From MGNI01 sp964353875 (GTDB lineage: Bacteria > Chloroflexota > Anaerolineae > Anaerolineales > E44-bin32): a DNA stretch of 15,411 nucleotides. How positions within the stretch are numbered: position 1 is the first letter of the stretch; the number at the start of each line of letters is the position of its first letter. The position numbers were made by a program, and so were the translations under genes. The notes beneath the pieces were generated by a model, which saw only the letters and a program-made list of their open reading frames with translations, did not search any database and had not been told where the DNA came from. The stretch lies in assembly GCA_964353875.1 (NCBI GenBank), contig CAYGXU010000076.1, positions 1 through 15,411 on the forward strand, written 5' to 3'. Below are positions 1-7,206 of the stretch, one piece after another.

Positions 1-1362
1 AGAGTGGGGCAATATGTGGATTATTTTCAATGGACCAATTCCCCTCTTCCTCCTGTCTCGCCCTATGGTTTCATTGTTGCTGTAGGAATTATTTATTACA
101 CCGGGGACGATTATGTGCCGCCGACGAATAATGATCCCATCCCACCTCTGGATTATTATGCCGGCAGCACGGCCACTTGGACAGCGGGATTTGCAGGCAT
201 CCCGAACCTGGAAGCTTTCGATGCCACTTACACGGTTACGCTTACTTTCAATTACGTCTGCACGGTCACCTCTACCCTCACTTATACGCTGGCATACCCC
301 GCTCCTGATTGCTTGGCACTTCGTGTAACGGACACTATATTTACTGGAGAGTATTATGAAATCCGCGTTGACAATAGCAATTTCTGGGATGTCTATCTGA
401 CCAACGCGGTCCTCACCTGGCCGGATACTTCAGCGCCCGGGGTTTATGTTGATGATTTCAGTTTCAATTCGAATGTGTATTACGAAGCCTATGACTCCAC
501 TTCGACGACAAGTTCCACATCCAATGTCGTCTTGCCATCCCGATCTGATACAGGCTGGGTAGCGTCTTTTGGAAATGCCCCTGCCTCCGGTTTTCAGGGA
601 ATCTTCCGAGGGGACCTGGCTTTCGTTTATCCATCTCATGAGTTGACCTGCAACTTGACGGGCTCATTGAATTACATCCCCACTCCCACTCCAACCATCA
701 CTTTAACAACCACCATCACCAAGACGCCCACGATCACACCGACACCTTCTATGACGCCCACAAAAACGAGTACTCCCACGCCCTCATATACCCCTACAAA
801 GACCGCGACGGTCGCCGCCACCAGCACCTCCGGTCCTGAATGCAGCAAGTTGACCGTCACAGAAATCGATTTTGGAGCAACCTATTTCTATTTCTATGTC
901 AACAATCAAAACTCGGTGGCGGCCTCCCTGACGCAATCCACGCTCTGGTGGCCCACTCCAACCAGTATCCCGGCACAATTTGTGGATTACTTCGGCTTTC
1001 GCGGGACGCTTTATTACCCCGGCAATTCGGTGACTTCACCGGTCTCGGCTGCCGCCCCCTCGCTCAGCTTGCCAGCCGCCTCCGAAGGAAAATGGTATGC
1101 CGGGTTTTGGAATGTGCCCGCTGGCGGCTTTCAAGGCACCTATGAAGCCCTGTTGATGTTTAATTTACCGGGCGGCCTCACCTGCTCCGTCTCGGCCAGC
1201 AAGACGGCCGGAGTCCCCTCGACCAGTACGCCTGTGACCCCAACGTCGACCAGTACGACAACGATCACACCCGTGCCAACATCGACCAGCGGCCCTACTC
1301 CGACGAAGACGAATACGCCTACCCCTTCGCCAACCGCTGGGGAACCACCCCCTCCGGATTAA
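1..1362 (+). CDS. Secreted modular surface protein, 3' part of gene (paralogue of the 1687-3876 gene)
   Basis: The reading frame is open from base 1, so the gene starts upstream of the window; the GTG at 4 is an internal codon. Visible residues (454) form the end of one module with a closing Cys near residue 87, a second module between Cys104 and Cys217, a Thr/Pro linker at about 226-278, a third module between Cys281 and Cys395, and a Thr/Pro tail ending in PPPPD. Each module starts with a PDC/PEC motif, has a WP motif in the middle and ends with TC or VC followed by alternating hydrophobic residues, which suggests a beta-sandwich. Module order matches the downstream protein, so the missing N-terminus is probably also TadE-like (inference). 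A role outside the membrane, for example adhesion or a pilus-associated function, fits the linkers and paired Cys, but no enzymatic motif is visible and the function is unknown. Confidence 0.85.
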   Translation, partial: RVGQYVDYFQWTNSPLPPVSPYGFIVAVGIIYYTGDDYVPPTNNDPIPPLDYYAGSTATWTAGFAGIPNLEAFDATYTVTLTFNYVCTVTSTLTYTLAYPAPDCLALRVTDTIFTGEYYEIRVDNSNFWDVYLTNAVLTWPDTSAPGVYVDDFSFNSNVYYEAYDSTSTTSSTSNVVLPSRSDTGWVASFGNAPASGFQGIFRGDLAFVYPSHELTCNLTGSLNYIPTPTPTITLTTTITKTPTITPTPSMTPTKTSTPTPSYTPTKTATVAATSTSGPECSKLTVTEIDFGATYFYFYVNNQNSVAASLTQSTLWWPTPTSIPAQFVDYFGFRGTLYYPGNSVTSPVSAAAPSLSLPAASEGKWYAGFWNVPAGGFQGTYEALLMFNLPGGLTCSVSASKTAGVPSTSTPVTPTSTSTTTITPVPTSTSGPTPTKTNTPTPSPTAGEPPPPD

Positions 1363-1383
1363 GGAAAGTGCTATCCGGGAATT

Positions 1384-1535
1384 GCATTGATTGGATGGAG
1401 TAAAGGTAGATCAGGGATTTGCATATGTGAAGTGAAAACAAACATTTGAATTGATGCTGCACAGCTGAAGGTGCTCCCGCTTATCAGGAATCCACTATTG
1501 GATAATATTTCCAATGCCCTCCATCCAAGCAATCC
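1384..1535. repeat. Imperfect 17-bp inverted repeat enclosing 118 bp
   Basis: The arm at 1384-1400 and the reverse complement of 1519-1535 agree at 15 of 17 positions; the inner 10 bases (TTGGATGGAG / CTCCATCCAA) are perfect. The enclosed DNA contains another near-palindrome (1497-1515). It could be a large RNA hairpin or a relic of a small non-autonomous element. No target-site duplication was recognised. Confidence 0.45.
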
Positions 1536-1591
1536 TCTTGCCTAAAACTACCTCCTTCAACAGGACTGCAGTACTAGTGATAAATCAGAAC

Positions 1592-1609
1592 CTGTAAGCG
1601 GACTGTAAG
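1592..1609 (+). promoter_or_regulatory. 11-bp-period direct repeat (CTGTAAG-N4-CTGTAAG), possible winged-helix regulator site
   Basis: Two identical CTGTAAG heptamers start 11 bases apart, one DNA turn, 78 bases before the TadE-like gene's start codon. This is the geometry of sites bound by PhoB/OmpR-family regulators, whose classic half-site is CTGTCAT. A TAAACT candidate -10 box at 1631-1636 lies 21 bases downstream, further than the 10 bases usual for Pho promoters. Similar repeats occur at 4025-4042 and 13635-13652. Binding is an inference. Confidence 0.4.
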
Positions 1610-1686
1610 GCTCAGAATCGTCAGCTTGGATAAACTATAGATATCGGAATGATTCGTTTTAGGCATCTGCTGGTGGAGGATCAGGT

Positions 1687-3876
1687 ATGTTAAGGCACTG
1701 GTCGAAACATAAGAAGTCCCGCGGCCAAAGTCTGGTTGAATTTATGATGATTCTTCCTCTTATTTTAACCTTGATGATGGCTCTTATTGAGGTTGCACGC
1801 ATTTTCCATGCCTGGGTAGGGGTGGAAAATGCTGCTAGAGCCGGTATTCGTTATGCGGTTACAGGAGAGTGGAGCGAGGAGGATTGTATCATTCTTTATG
1901 GAGGCGAATGCTCAAGCGAAACGCAGGAGGAAATGGCGCGTCTCCATTCGATTAAAAATGCAGCGATTTCGGGTTCTGCAGCTATTATCTTGGACGAGGC
2001 CGCGACCAAATACAATCCTGGCTTTTTTGGGGTGACTGTTTGCTCAAAACCTGGACACTTACAAATGCCAACCGCGCCATTTGAATCTTACACATGTAAT
2101 GATGATGCTGGGGAGCCCTTCGAGTATGCTGGTGATCCTGGAGAGTATGTGATTGTAGGTGTTGATTATAATCTTCCGTTAATCTCGCCTATTGTCAGCA
2201 CTTGGTTCCCGATTTTACACCTGCGCTCACAGCGTTTGGCTAAAGTTGAGAATTATCGATTTTCGCGAGCGCCAGCACCTCCGCCAGATGTGCCAACCAA
2301 TACAGCAACTGCCACAAAAACTCCAGTCCCTACAGATACGCCAACTATTACGCTTACACCTACTCGTACTGCCACTCCCAGCAAGACACCTACTCCCACA
2401 GCGACGCCAGATTGCAGTTTAATCAGCGTGAATTGGAGCAAGATTAATGCTGACAAAATCCAGATTCAGGTAAAGAATCGCGGTTCGGATAATTTCGAAC
2501 TGACCAATTCGAGTATGGATTGGACAAAATCGCTTGGTGGCCAGTATGTAAATTTTTTCAAGTGGGCAAGTAGCAATTATTACATAGGGGATGATTTTTC
2601 CCCACCCACAATTTCGGATCCTGCACCTCCTGCAGACTTTTTCCCGGGTACGAGTATTAATTGGGTCGCCGACTTCAATGGCATTAGTGATTTGGCGCTT
2701 TATGATGGAAGTTATACGGTCGAGCTAGTATTTGAATATTCCTGTCCAATCACGGTTCATATTGCTAATGTGATTGCGACTCCTACGGTTCCGGCTCCTG
2801 ATTGCAGCGAGATCTACGCTTCCAGTGTACGTGTGAATGGAGATGATTTTGAGATTAACGTCCGAAATAACAATTATATAGGAGCATATCTGGTTGGGTC
2901 TAATGTGACCTGGCCGGATAATCTTACTCCAACCATCTTAATTAACGATCTGGCTTTTGTCGGTAATAAATGGGATTATGGAGACTATCACACTTCGGTG
3001 ACTACCGCACTCCCCTCCAATATTGAATTGACTTCGCGGAGTGAGGGATGGTGGGAAGTGGATTTTAATAACATCCCGGCCGCAGGCCTATCCGGATTCT
3101 TCCAGGGTGTGCTCAGATTTAATTATCCGAGCCATGGCCTTACTTGCACTGTAACGGCTGACTTGATTGTCGTGCATACACCTGTGCCGACCATTACCAC
3201 TACGCCTACGCCATCGAGGACACCGACCATTACCATTTCACCTACGCCATCGAGGACGCCGACCGTTACCAGAACACCTACGCCATCGAGGACGCCGACC
3301 AATACCATTACGCCTACGCCATCGAGGACACCGACCGTCACACGAACACCAAGCATTACTCCCACGCCAACCAGCACGCCTCCTCCGGATTGCAACAAAT
3401 TGGAGGTAAGCAACGTGGGCTTTGATTCGGATGATTTCCAATTCGATATCAGCAATCAGAACGCCATGGATATTTACCTGACCAATTCTGTCCTTACTTG
3501 GCCAGCAAGCCAGGCCTACCCTCCACAGTTCTTCAATTTCTTCCGCTTCAATATCCTTTATTATAATACCGATTCGACCAGCTCACCGGTATCCGCTGCG
3601 GCTCCATCATTGCAATTGGGCCCTGGATGGAAGCGATTATGGGAAGCAGATTTTGATAATGTTGCGGGATTTGTGGGAACTTATGGAGCTACGCTTACCT
3701 TCCGGTTTGATAGTGGTTTGACCTGTTCGGTTTCCGCCAGCCGGACCATGCTTGCTACCTCGACTCCGACCCCAACCAATACCTCACCGCCCCCGACCGC
3801 GACCAATACACCTACGATCACCCCCATATGCAGTAATACACCGACGAATACACCCATCCCGCCGCCTTCGGATTGA
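1687..3876 (+). CDS. TadE-like pilin-type N-terminus fused to three Cys-paired surface modules
   Basis: A GGAGGA site at 1675-1680 lies 6 bases before the ATG. The protein has 729 residues. A basic N-terminus and RGQSLVEF (residues 12-19) precede a hydrophobic helix to about residue 40. This is the TadE/type IV pilin-like pattern, with a possible prepilin-peptidase cut after Gly13 and the usual Glu at +5 (Glu18). The TadE-like extracellular part runs to about 200, then a Thr/Pro linker to 241. Three modules follow: Cys243-Cys353, Cys373-Cys487 and Cys569-Cys680, with a long Thr/Pro/Ser linker (about 499-566) before the last and a Thr/Pro tail. Known TadE proteins are minor pseudopilins of Tad pili and are usually under 250 residues, so the modular C-terminus is a large extension. 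A tip adhesin or surface scaffold role is inferred. No other Tad genes are in the window. Confidence 0.88.
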   Translation: MLRHWSKHKKSRGQSLVEFMMILPLILTLMMALIEVARIFHAWVGVENAARAGIRYAVTGEWSEEDCIILYGGECSSETQEEMARLHSIKNAAISGSAAIILDEAATKYNPGFFGVTVCSKPGHLQMPTAPFESYTCNDDAGEPFEYAGDPGEYVIVGVDYNLPLISPIVSTWFPILHLRSQRLAKVENYRFSRAPAPPPDVPTNTATATKTPVPTDTPTITLTPTRTATPSKTPTPTATPDCSLISVNWSKINADKIQIQVKNRGSDNFELTNSSMDWTKSLGGQYVNFFKWASSNYYIGDDFSPPTISDPAPPADFFPGTSINWVADFNGISDLALYDGSYTVELVFEYSCPITVHIANVIATPTVPAPDCSEIYASSVRVNGDDFEINVRNNNYIGAYLVGSNVTWPDNLTPTILINDLAFVGNKWDYGDYHTSVTTALPSNIELTSRSEGWWEVDFNNIPAAGLSGFFQGVLRFNYPSHGLTCTVTADLIVVHTPVPTITTTPTPSRTPTITISPTPSRTPTVTRTPTPSRTPTNTITPTPSRTPTVTRTPSITPTPTSTPPPDCNKLEVSNVGFDSDDFQFDISNQNAMDIYLTNSVLTWPASQAYPPQFFNFFRFNILYYNTDSTSSPVSAAAPSLQLGPGWKRLWEADFDNVAGFVGTYGATLTFRFDSGLTCSVSASRTMLATSTPTPTNTSPPPTATNTPTITPICSNTPTNTPIPPPSD
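3205..3348 (+). repeat. Four tandem 36-bp units coding a Pro/Thr/Ser linker
   Basis: Units start at 3205, 3241, 3277 and 3313. Each opens with CCTACGCCATCGAGGAC and encodes PTPSRTPT plus four variable residues. The first 17 bases are identical in all four units, with changes confined mostly to the second half. The array lies inside the linker before the third module, so gain or loss of units would change linker length without shifting the frame. Confidence 0.9.
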
Positions 3877-3898
3877 TCGTAGCTCGAACGAAGAACGA

Positions 3899-3924
3899 AA
3901 TGGCTCTGCTTATGCAGAGCCATT
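3899..3924 (+). terminator. Hairpin terminator after the TadE-like gene
   Basis: A perfect 11-bp stem (AATGGCTCTGC paired with GCAGAGCCATT) with a TTAT loop lies 23 bases after the stop codon. The following T run is short and interrupted (TTCTCAT), so termination may be only partly efficient. Confidence 0.65.
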
Positions 3925-4024
3925 CTCATAATCAGAGCTGGGTTTGTATGAAAAGAGCCAAAAACTTGCATTCAACTTCTTTCAATAGCTCTCCCTGACT
4001 GCAAATGGACCTGGTGTAGGCAAA

Positions 4025-4060
4025 TTGTAAGGTCTTTGTAATCGACTCCAAAGGTATGAT
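4025..4060 (+). promoter_or_regulatory. Activator-type promoter of the signalling operon: 11-bp direct repeat plus TATGAT -10 box
   Basis: TTGTAAG at 4025-4031 and TTGTAAT at 4036-4042 start 11 bases apart. A TATGAT box (one mismatch to TATAAT) follows at 4055-4060. No -35 hexamer stands at the normal 16-18 base spacing, and the repeats occupy its place, as in Pho-type promoters where the regulator replaces the -35 contact. The gap from repeat to -10 is 12 bases against 10 in E. coli pho promoters. The binding protein is not encoded in this window. Confidence 0.5.
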
Positions 4061-4094
4061 GAAGGTGTGTTCTGGTGGGTTAGACAACGGCTAA

Positions 4095-4119
4095 GCCAGC
4101 CCGGTAAAGCCGGGTTGGC
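4095..4119 (+). promoter_or_regulatory. 10-bp hairpin in the leader of the diguanylate cyclase gene
   Basis: GCCAGCCCGG pairs with CCGGGTTGGC (one G-T wobble) around a TAAAG loop. GTGGG just upstream can pair with CCCAC just downstream to close an outer stem. There is no T tract, so this is not an ordinary terminator. It lies between the predicted -10 box and the start codon and is GC-rich compared with its surroundings. No known riboswitch class was recognised. Confidence 0.45.
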
Positions 4120-4167
4120 AACGCGTGCCCACATCTTAGATCAGAGGTGATAGACGGGCTGTAAAAG

Positions 4168-5109
4168 ATGACTCAAGATCAAAGTATTGGGCGCATATTA
4201 ATCGCTGATGATGATGCGGACTTCCGAAGTCTGCTTGTTCGACGCGCCGAAAAGATGGGTTTGGAAGTGATCGAAGCCAATGATGGCATCGAAGCTTCAC
4301 AGGCATTGCAGCAGGGCTCATTCGATATCTTGGTTGTCGATCTCTATATGCCGGGGATGAATGGTCTGGACGTCATTCGAAATGCTCAAAGAGTCGATCG
4401 CGACCTGGAAGCGGTTGTTCTGACAGCCAGCGCGACTTTGGAGACCGCCATTGAAGCCCTACGAGCAGGTGTGTATGACTACCTCACCAAGCCTTTAGAA
4501 TCGATGACGATCTTTGAAATGACCCTCGCACGCGCCCTTGAGCGACGCTACTTGATCCGGGAGAATGAAAGGTTATTCAAAGAAGTACAACGTTTGGCGA
4601 TCACCGATCCGCTGACGGGACTCTATAACCGCCATAAGTTGAAGGATGGCCTGGATATCGAGGTGGAACGGGCACAACGATATGGACGTCCGCTATCGTT
4701 AATCCTTTTCGATTTGGATAATCTGAAAATGATCAATGATCGCTATGGTCATCCGGTTGGAGATCGCGTCCTACAGATGGTCGCCAAGGCGATACAGTGC
4801 CACATTCGAAAGGTTGATCTCCCAGCTCGAATCGGAGGTGATGAGTTCCTGATCGTACTTCCGGAAGCCCCATTACCGGCTGCATCGGATGTAGCGAAGA
4901 GAATTTGTGAACAAATCATGAACACACCCTTTAACGATATCGTCATCTCAGTCAGTGCAGGGGTTGGTCAATGGAATTCAGATTATTGTTCGCCAACCAG
5001 CTTTCTACATGCGGTCGATCAAGCTCTTTATGAAGCGAAACGCTTAGGTGGAAAGAGGATATTCATGTGCAATCAAACCGATAGAACGCCGCTCGATCAT
5101 GTGGGATGA
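4168..5109 (+). CDS. Response regulator diguanylate cyclase (REC-GGDEF)
   Basis: The 313-residue cytoplasmic protein should make c-di-GMP from two GTP under control of phosphorylation. The REC domain (about 9-125) has the acidic cluster Asp14-Asp16, phospho-acceptor Asp58, Thr86 and Lys108. A helical linker leads to a GGDEF domain (about 145-305) with DPLTGLYNR, the metal-binding FDLDN at 181-185, the active site GGDEF at 223-227 and the inhibitory RxxD (RKVD, 214-217) spaced exactly as in PleD. It is therefore likely active and product-inhibited. A TAA lies two codons before the ATG, which fixes the start. The best ribosome-binding sequence (AGAGGTGA, 4143-4150) is 17 bases away, unusually far. 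It is the first gene of a four-gene operon with a histidine kinase 60 bases downstream, its probable phosphodonor. Confidence 0.95.
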   Translation: MTQDQSIGRILIADDDADFRSLLVRRAEKMGLEVIEANDGIEASQALQQGSFDILVVDLYMPGMNGLDVIRNAQRVDRDLEAVVLTASATLETAIEALRAGVYDYLTKPLESMTIFEMTLARALERRYLIRENERLFKEVQRLAITDPLTGLYNRHKLKDGLDIEVERAQRYGRPLSLILFDLDNLKMINDRYGHPVGDRVLQMVAKAIQCHIRKVDLPARIGGDEFLIVLPEAPLPAASDVAKRICEQIMNTPFNDIVISVSAGVGQWNSDYCSPTSFLHAVDQALYEAKRLGGKRIFMCNQTDRTPLDHVG

Positions 5110-5169
5110 CCGATTAAAAAATGAAGGCGAGGTATTTGATGATCAGATTGATAGGGGGCATCCGAATCA

Positions 5170-7203
5170 ATGAAGAATGACTCAAAGGAAATGCTTATGA
5201 GATCATCAGCTTTATCGAAGGAGACCACAGTTCAGGATTGGGAGAAAGAAGTTAAGCTATCTCGAGCTGAAGCGAAAATGGGGAATAGTTCCCCAAGTTT
5301 GCAGGGCGCGGGGAATTTACTGGGAAGGATATTCTCGAGCCTGAGAGCCAAGCTGATCCTGCCTTACCTCTTTTTAACGCTCATTACGGCGATGGTTGGC
5401 ACTTTTGTGGTAACCCGTTTGGTCGCTTCTTCCGTTCGGGAACGCTTCTTCAATCAAATCTATGAGGCCGGCAGGGTAGCTGCTGATGGTGTGGTGCGTA
5501 AGGAAGAGGATCATCTTGCCAATCTGAGGTTATTGATTTTCAGTCAGGGAGTTCCTGAAGCTTACGCAGCCAGGGATGCGCAATTGCTTCAAGAAATCTT
5601 TTGGCCTTTGGCCTTAAATAATCAGATTGAAGCGGTCACTGCGATAGGGTTAGATGGGATTGAGATTCTCACTCTGGCCCAAAATCCAGATACCAAGGGG
5701 TACGGTATCTACCAAGGCACAGACTTTAATCAACTTGAGATTGTTGCACAAATCCTCGGGAATGAGGTAGATGAAATTGGCGATAAGTACGCTGGCTTAG
5801 TAAGCACGAACTATGGTCCTTATCTTTATAGTAGCGCGCCCGTGCGCGATTCGGCCAATCAGCTTGTCGGAGTGTTGATGGTCGGCACTCACTTAAATTC
5901 GCTCTTAGCGGAGATTAAAAATCAAGCTTTGGCCGACATCATCCTCCTGAATGAGCAGGGGGAATTGATGGCCACGACCTTCCCCAGTGCAGAGGAAGCT
6001 CGCGATCAGCTGGAATTAAAGTCGGGGGACATCCCTGTAGATCAGGAAAGCTATGCTACGGGTTTATCCCTCTCTAAGCGCAATTATCAAGCGGTTTATT
6101 CCTCGCTATTTGTGCGGCGGGGGGTTGTGGGGATTTTGGGGATTGCCCTTCCGAATAGTTATGTCATCGATACGGAAGCAACCAGCCGAAATACATTCAC
6201 AATTATCTTCACAGTAGCGACATTGGCAGTCATTATCATTGGCTACATCCTGGCGCAACACATTGCTCAACCGATCTTGAAGCTCAGGGCAGTATCCAGA
6301 GCTGTGGCGGAAGGTGATTTAAATCAAAGGAGCGGCTTCAAGCGGTCAGATGAAATTGGCGAACTCGCAACCATGTTCGATTTGATGACCCACCGTCTGC
6401 GAAGGCGTACAGCGCAGACCGCCCAGCTCTATCAAGAGTCATTACAGCGTAATGAGGAGTTGGCCAGGATTAACGCTCGTCTACAAGAGACCCAGCAGCA
6501 ACTTATTCAATCAGAGAAACTGGCTGCAGTGGGAGAACTTACAGCCGGCATCGTTCATGATGTCAAAAATCCGCTTGCCGTGATTAAAGGTGTGGCGGAG
6601 GAATTGCATGATGAAAATAAACTTCCGCCTGACATCCAAAAACAATTAATGACCATTCGAGAAAACGCCACACGGGCTACACGGATTGTTACCGACTTGT
6701 TGAAATTTGCGCGTCAATCAACTCCGGTCATGAAGCGTCAAGATATCTGTGAAACCATTCGGACAGCCATCCGTTTGACGGATTATATTGCCCGTAAGGG
6801 ACAGGTTGAGGTGCACACAGAGCTTCCGCCTAACCCACTATTGGTCGCTTATGATGCAACCCAAATTGAACAAGTTTTGGTTAATCTCATCCAGAATGCC
6901 ATTCAGGCGATGCCAGATGGAGGAACGCTTTTTATCCGTTTAGGGAGGGCGGAGAGGAGGGTATCGATTGAGGTGATGGATACGGGAGTTGGAATTACAA
7001 AGGAGAACTTGAGGCGAATTTTCGATCCTTTCTTCACGACCAAACCGGCAGGGGAGGGGACGGGATTGGGCCTCTCTGTGAGCTATGGGATTATTTCCCG
7101 CCACAGTGGGAAGATTGAAGTAAAGAGTGAGGTCGGTAAAGGCACGAAGTTCACCATTAACTTGCCAGTCGACCAAAACGGACAAACTATAGGTGGAGGT
7201 TAG
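5170..7203 (+). CDS. Membrane-bound sensor histidine kinase (extracellular Cache-like sensor, HAMP, HisKA, HATPase)
   Basis: The protein has 677 residues: a cytoplasmic N-terminus, TM1 (about 61-83), an extracellular sensor of about 255 residues, TM2 (about 342-362), HAMP (362-415), a coiled coil (415-450) and the kinase core. The H-box is HDVKNPLA with phospho-accepting His463, the N-box contains Asn576, G1 is DTGVGI (604-609), the F-box is IFDPFF, and G2 is GTGLGLSVSYG. All catalytic elements are present, with the NtrB/AtoS-like style of H-box. The sensor resembles a Cache fold by its length and by the segment PYLYSSAPVRDS followed by a GVLMVGTHL strand; its ligand is unknown. The start may instead be the ATG at 5197, which has AAAGGA 7 bases upstream. 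It is the only intact kinase in the window and probably feeds the neighbouring receivers. Confidence 0.93.
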   Translation: MKNDSKEMLMRSSALSKETTVQDWEKEVKLSRAEAKMGNSSPSLQGAGNLLGRIFSSLRAKLILPYLFLTLITAMVGTFVVTRLVASSVRERFFNQIYEAGRVAADGVVRKEEDHLANLRLLIFSQGVPEAYAARDAQLLQEIFWPLALNNQIEAVTAIGLDGIEILTLAQNPDTKGYGIYQGTDFNQLEIVAQILGNEVDEIGDKYAGLVSTNYGPYLYSSAPVRDSANQLVGVLMVGTHLNSLLAEIKNQALADIILLNEQGELMATTFPSAEEARDQLELKSGDIPVDQESYATGLSLSKRNYQAVYSSLFVRRGVVGILGIALPNSYVIDTEATSRNTFTIIFTVATLAVIIIGYILAQHIAQPILKLRAVSRAVAEGDLNQRSGFKRSDEIGELATMFDLMTHRLRRRTAQTAQLYQESLQRNEELARINARLQETQQQLIQSEKLAAVGELTAGIVHDVKNPLAVIKGVAEELHDENKLPPDIQKQLMTIRENATRATRIVTDLLKFARQSTPVMKRQDICETIRTAIRLTDYIARKGQVEVHTELPPNPLLVAYDATQIEQVLVNLIQNAIQAMPDGGTLFIRLGRAERRVSIEVMDTGVGITKENLRRIFDPFFTTKPAGEGTGLGLSVSYGIISRHSGKIEVKSEVGKGTKFTINLPVDQNGQTIGGG

Positions 7204-7206
7204 AGA

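Larger units (their letters stand above)
1363..1686. other. Intergenic region between the two surface-protein genes
   Basis: This 324-base gap has no convincing gene. It holds an imperfect 17-bp inverted repeat (1384-1400 and 1519-1535, 15 of 17 matching), a small near-palindrome at 1497-1515, a pair of CTGTAAG direct repeats at 1592-1609, and the ribosome-binding site of the next gene. No clear intrinsic terminator follows the first gene; the long inverted repeat is the best candidate for a structure that separates the two transcripts. Confidence 0.6.

Noticed and set aside
4..6. GTG at base 4 as the start of the first gene
   Set aside because: The frame is open to base 1 and alignment with the paralogue shows the window begins inside a module.
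672..860. Minus-strand frame with Val/Gly-rich repeats opposite the first Thr/Pro linker
   Set aside because: It is the antisense reading of ACN-CCN linker codons, has no ribosome-binding site and lies inside a real gene.
3123..3455. 110-codon minus-strand frame with GVGV repeats
   Set aside because: It is the antisense shadow of the 36-bp linker array; composition is fully explained by the plus-strand Thr/Pro codons.
4095..4119. c-di-GMP-I riboswitch upstream of the cyclase
   Set aside because: The GGGCAAACC and ACGCAAAGCC core sequences of that class are absent; only an unassigned hairpin can be supported.
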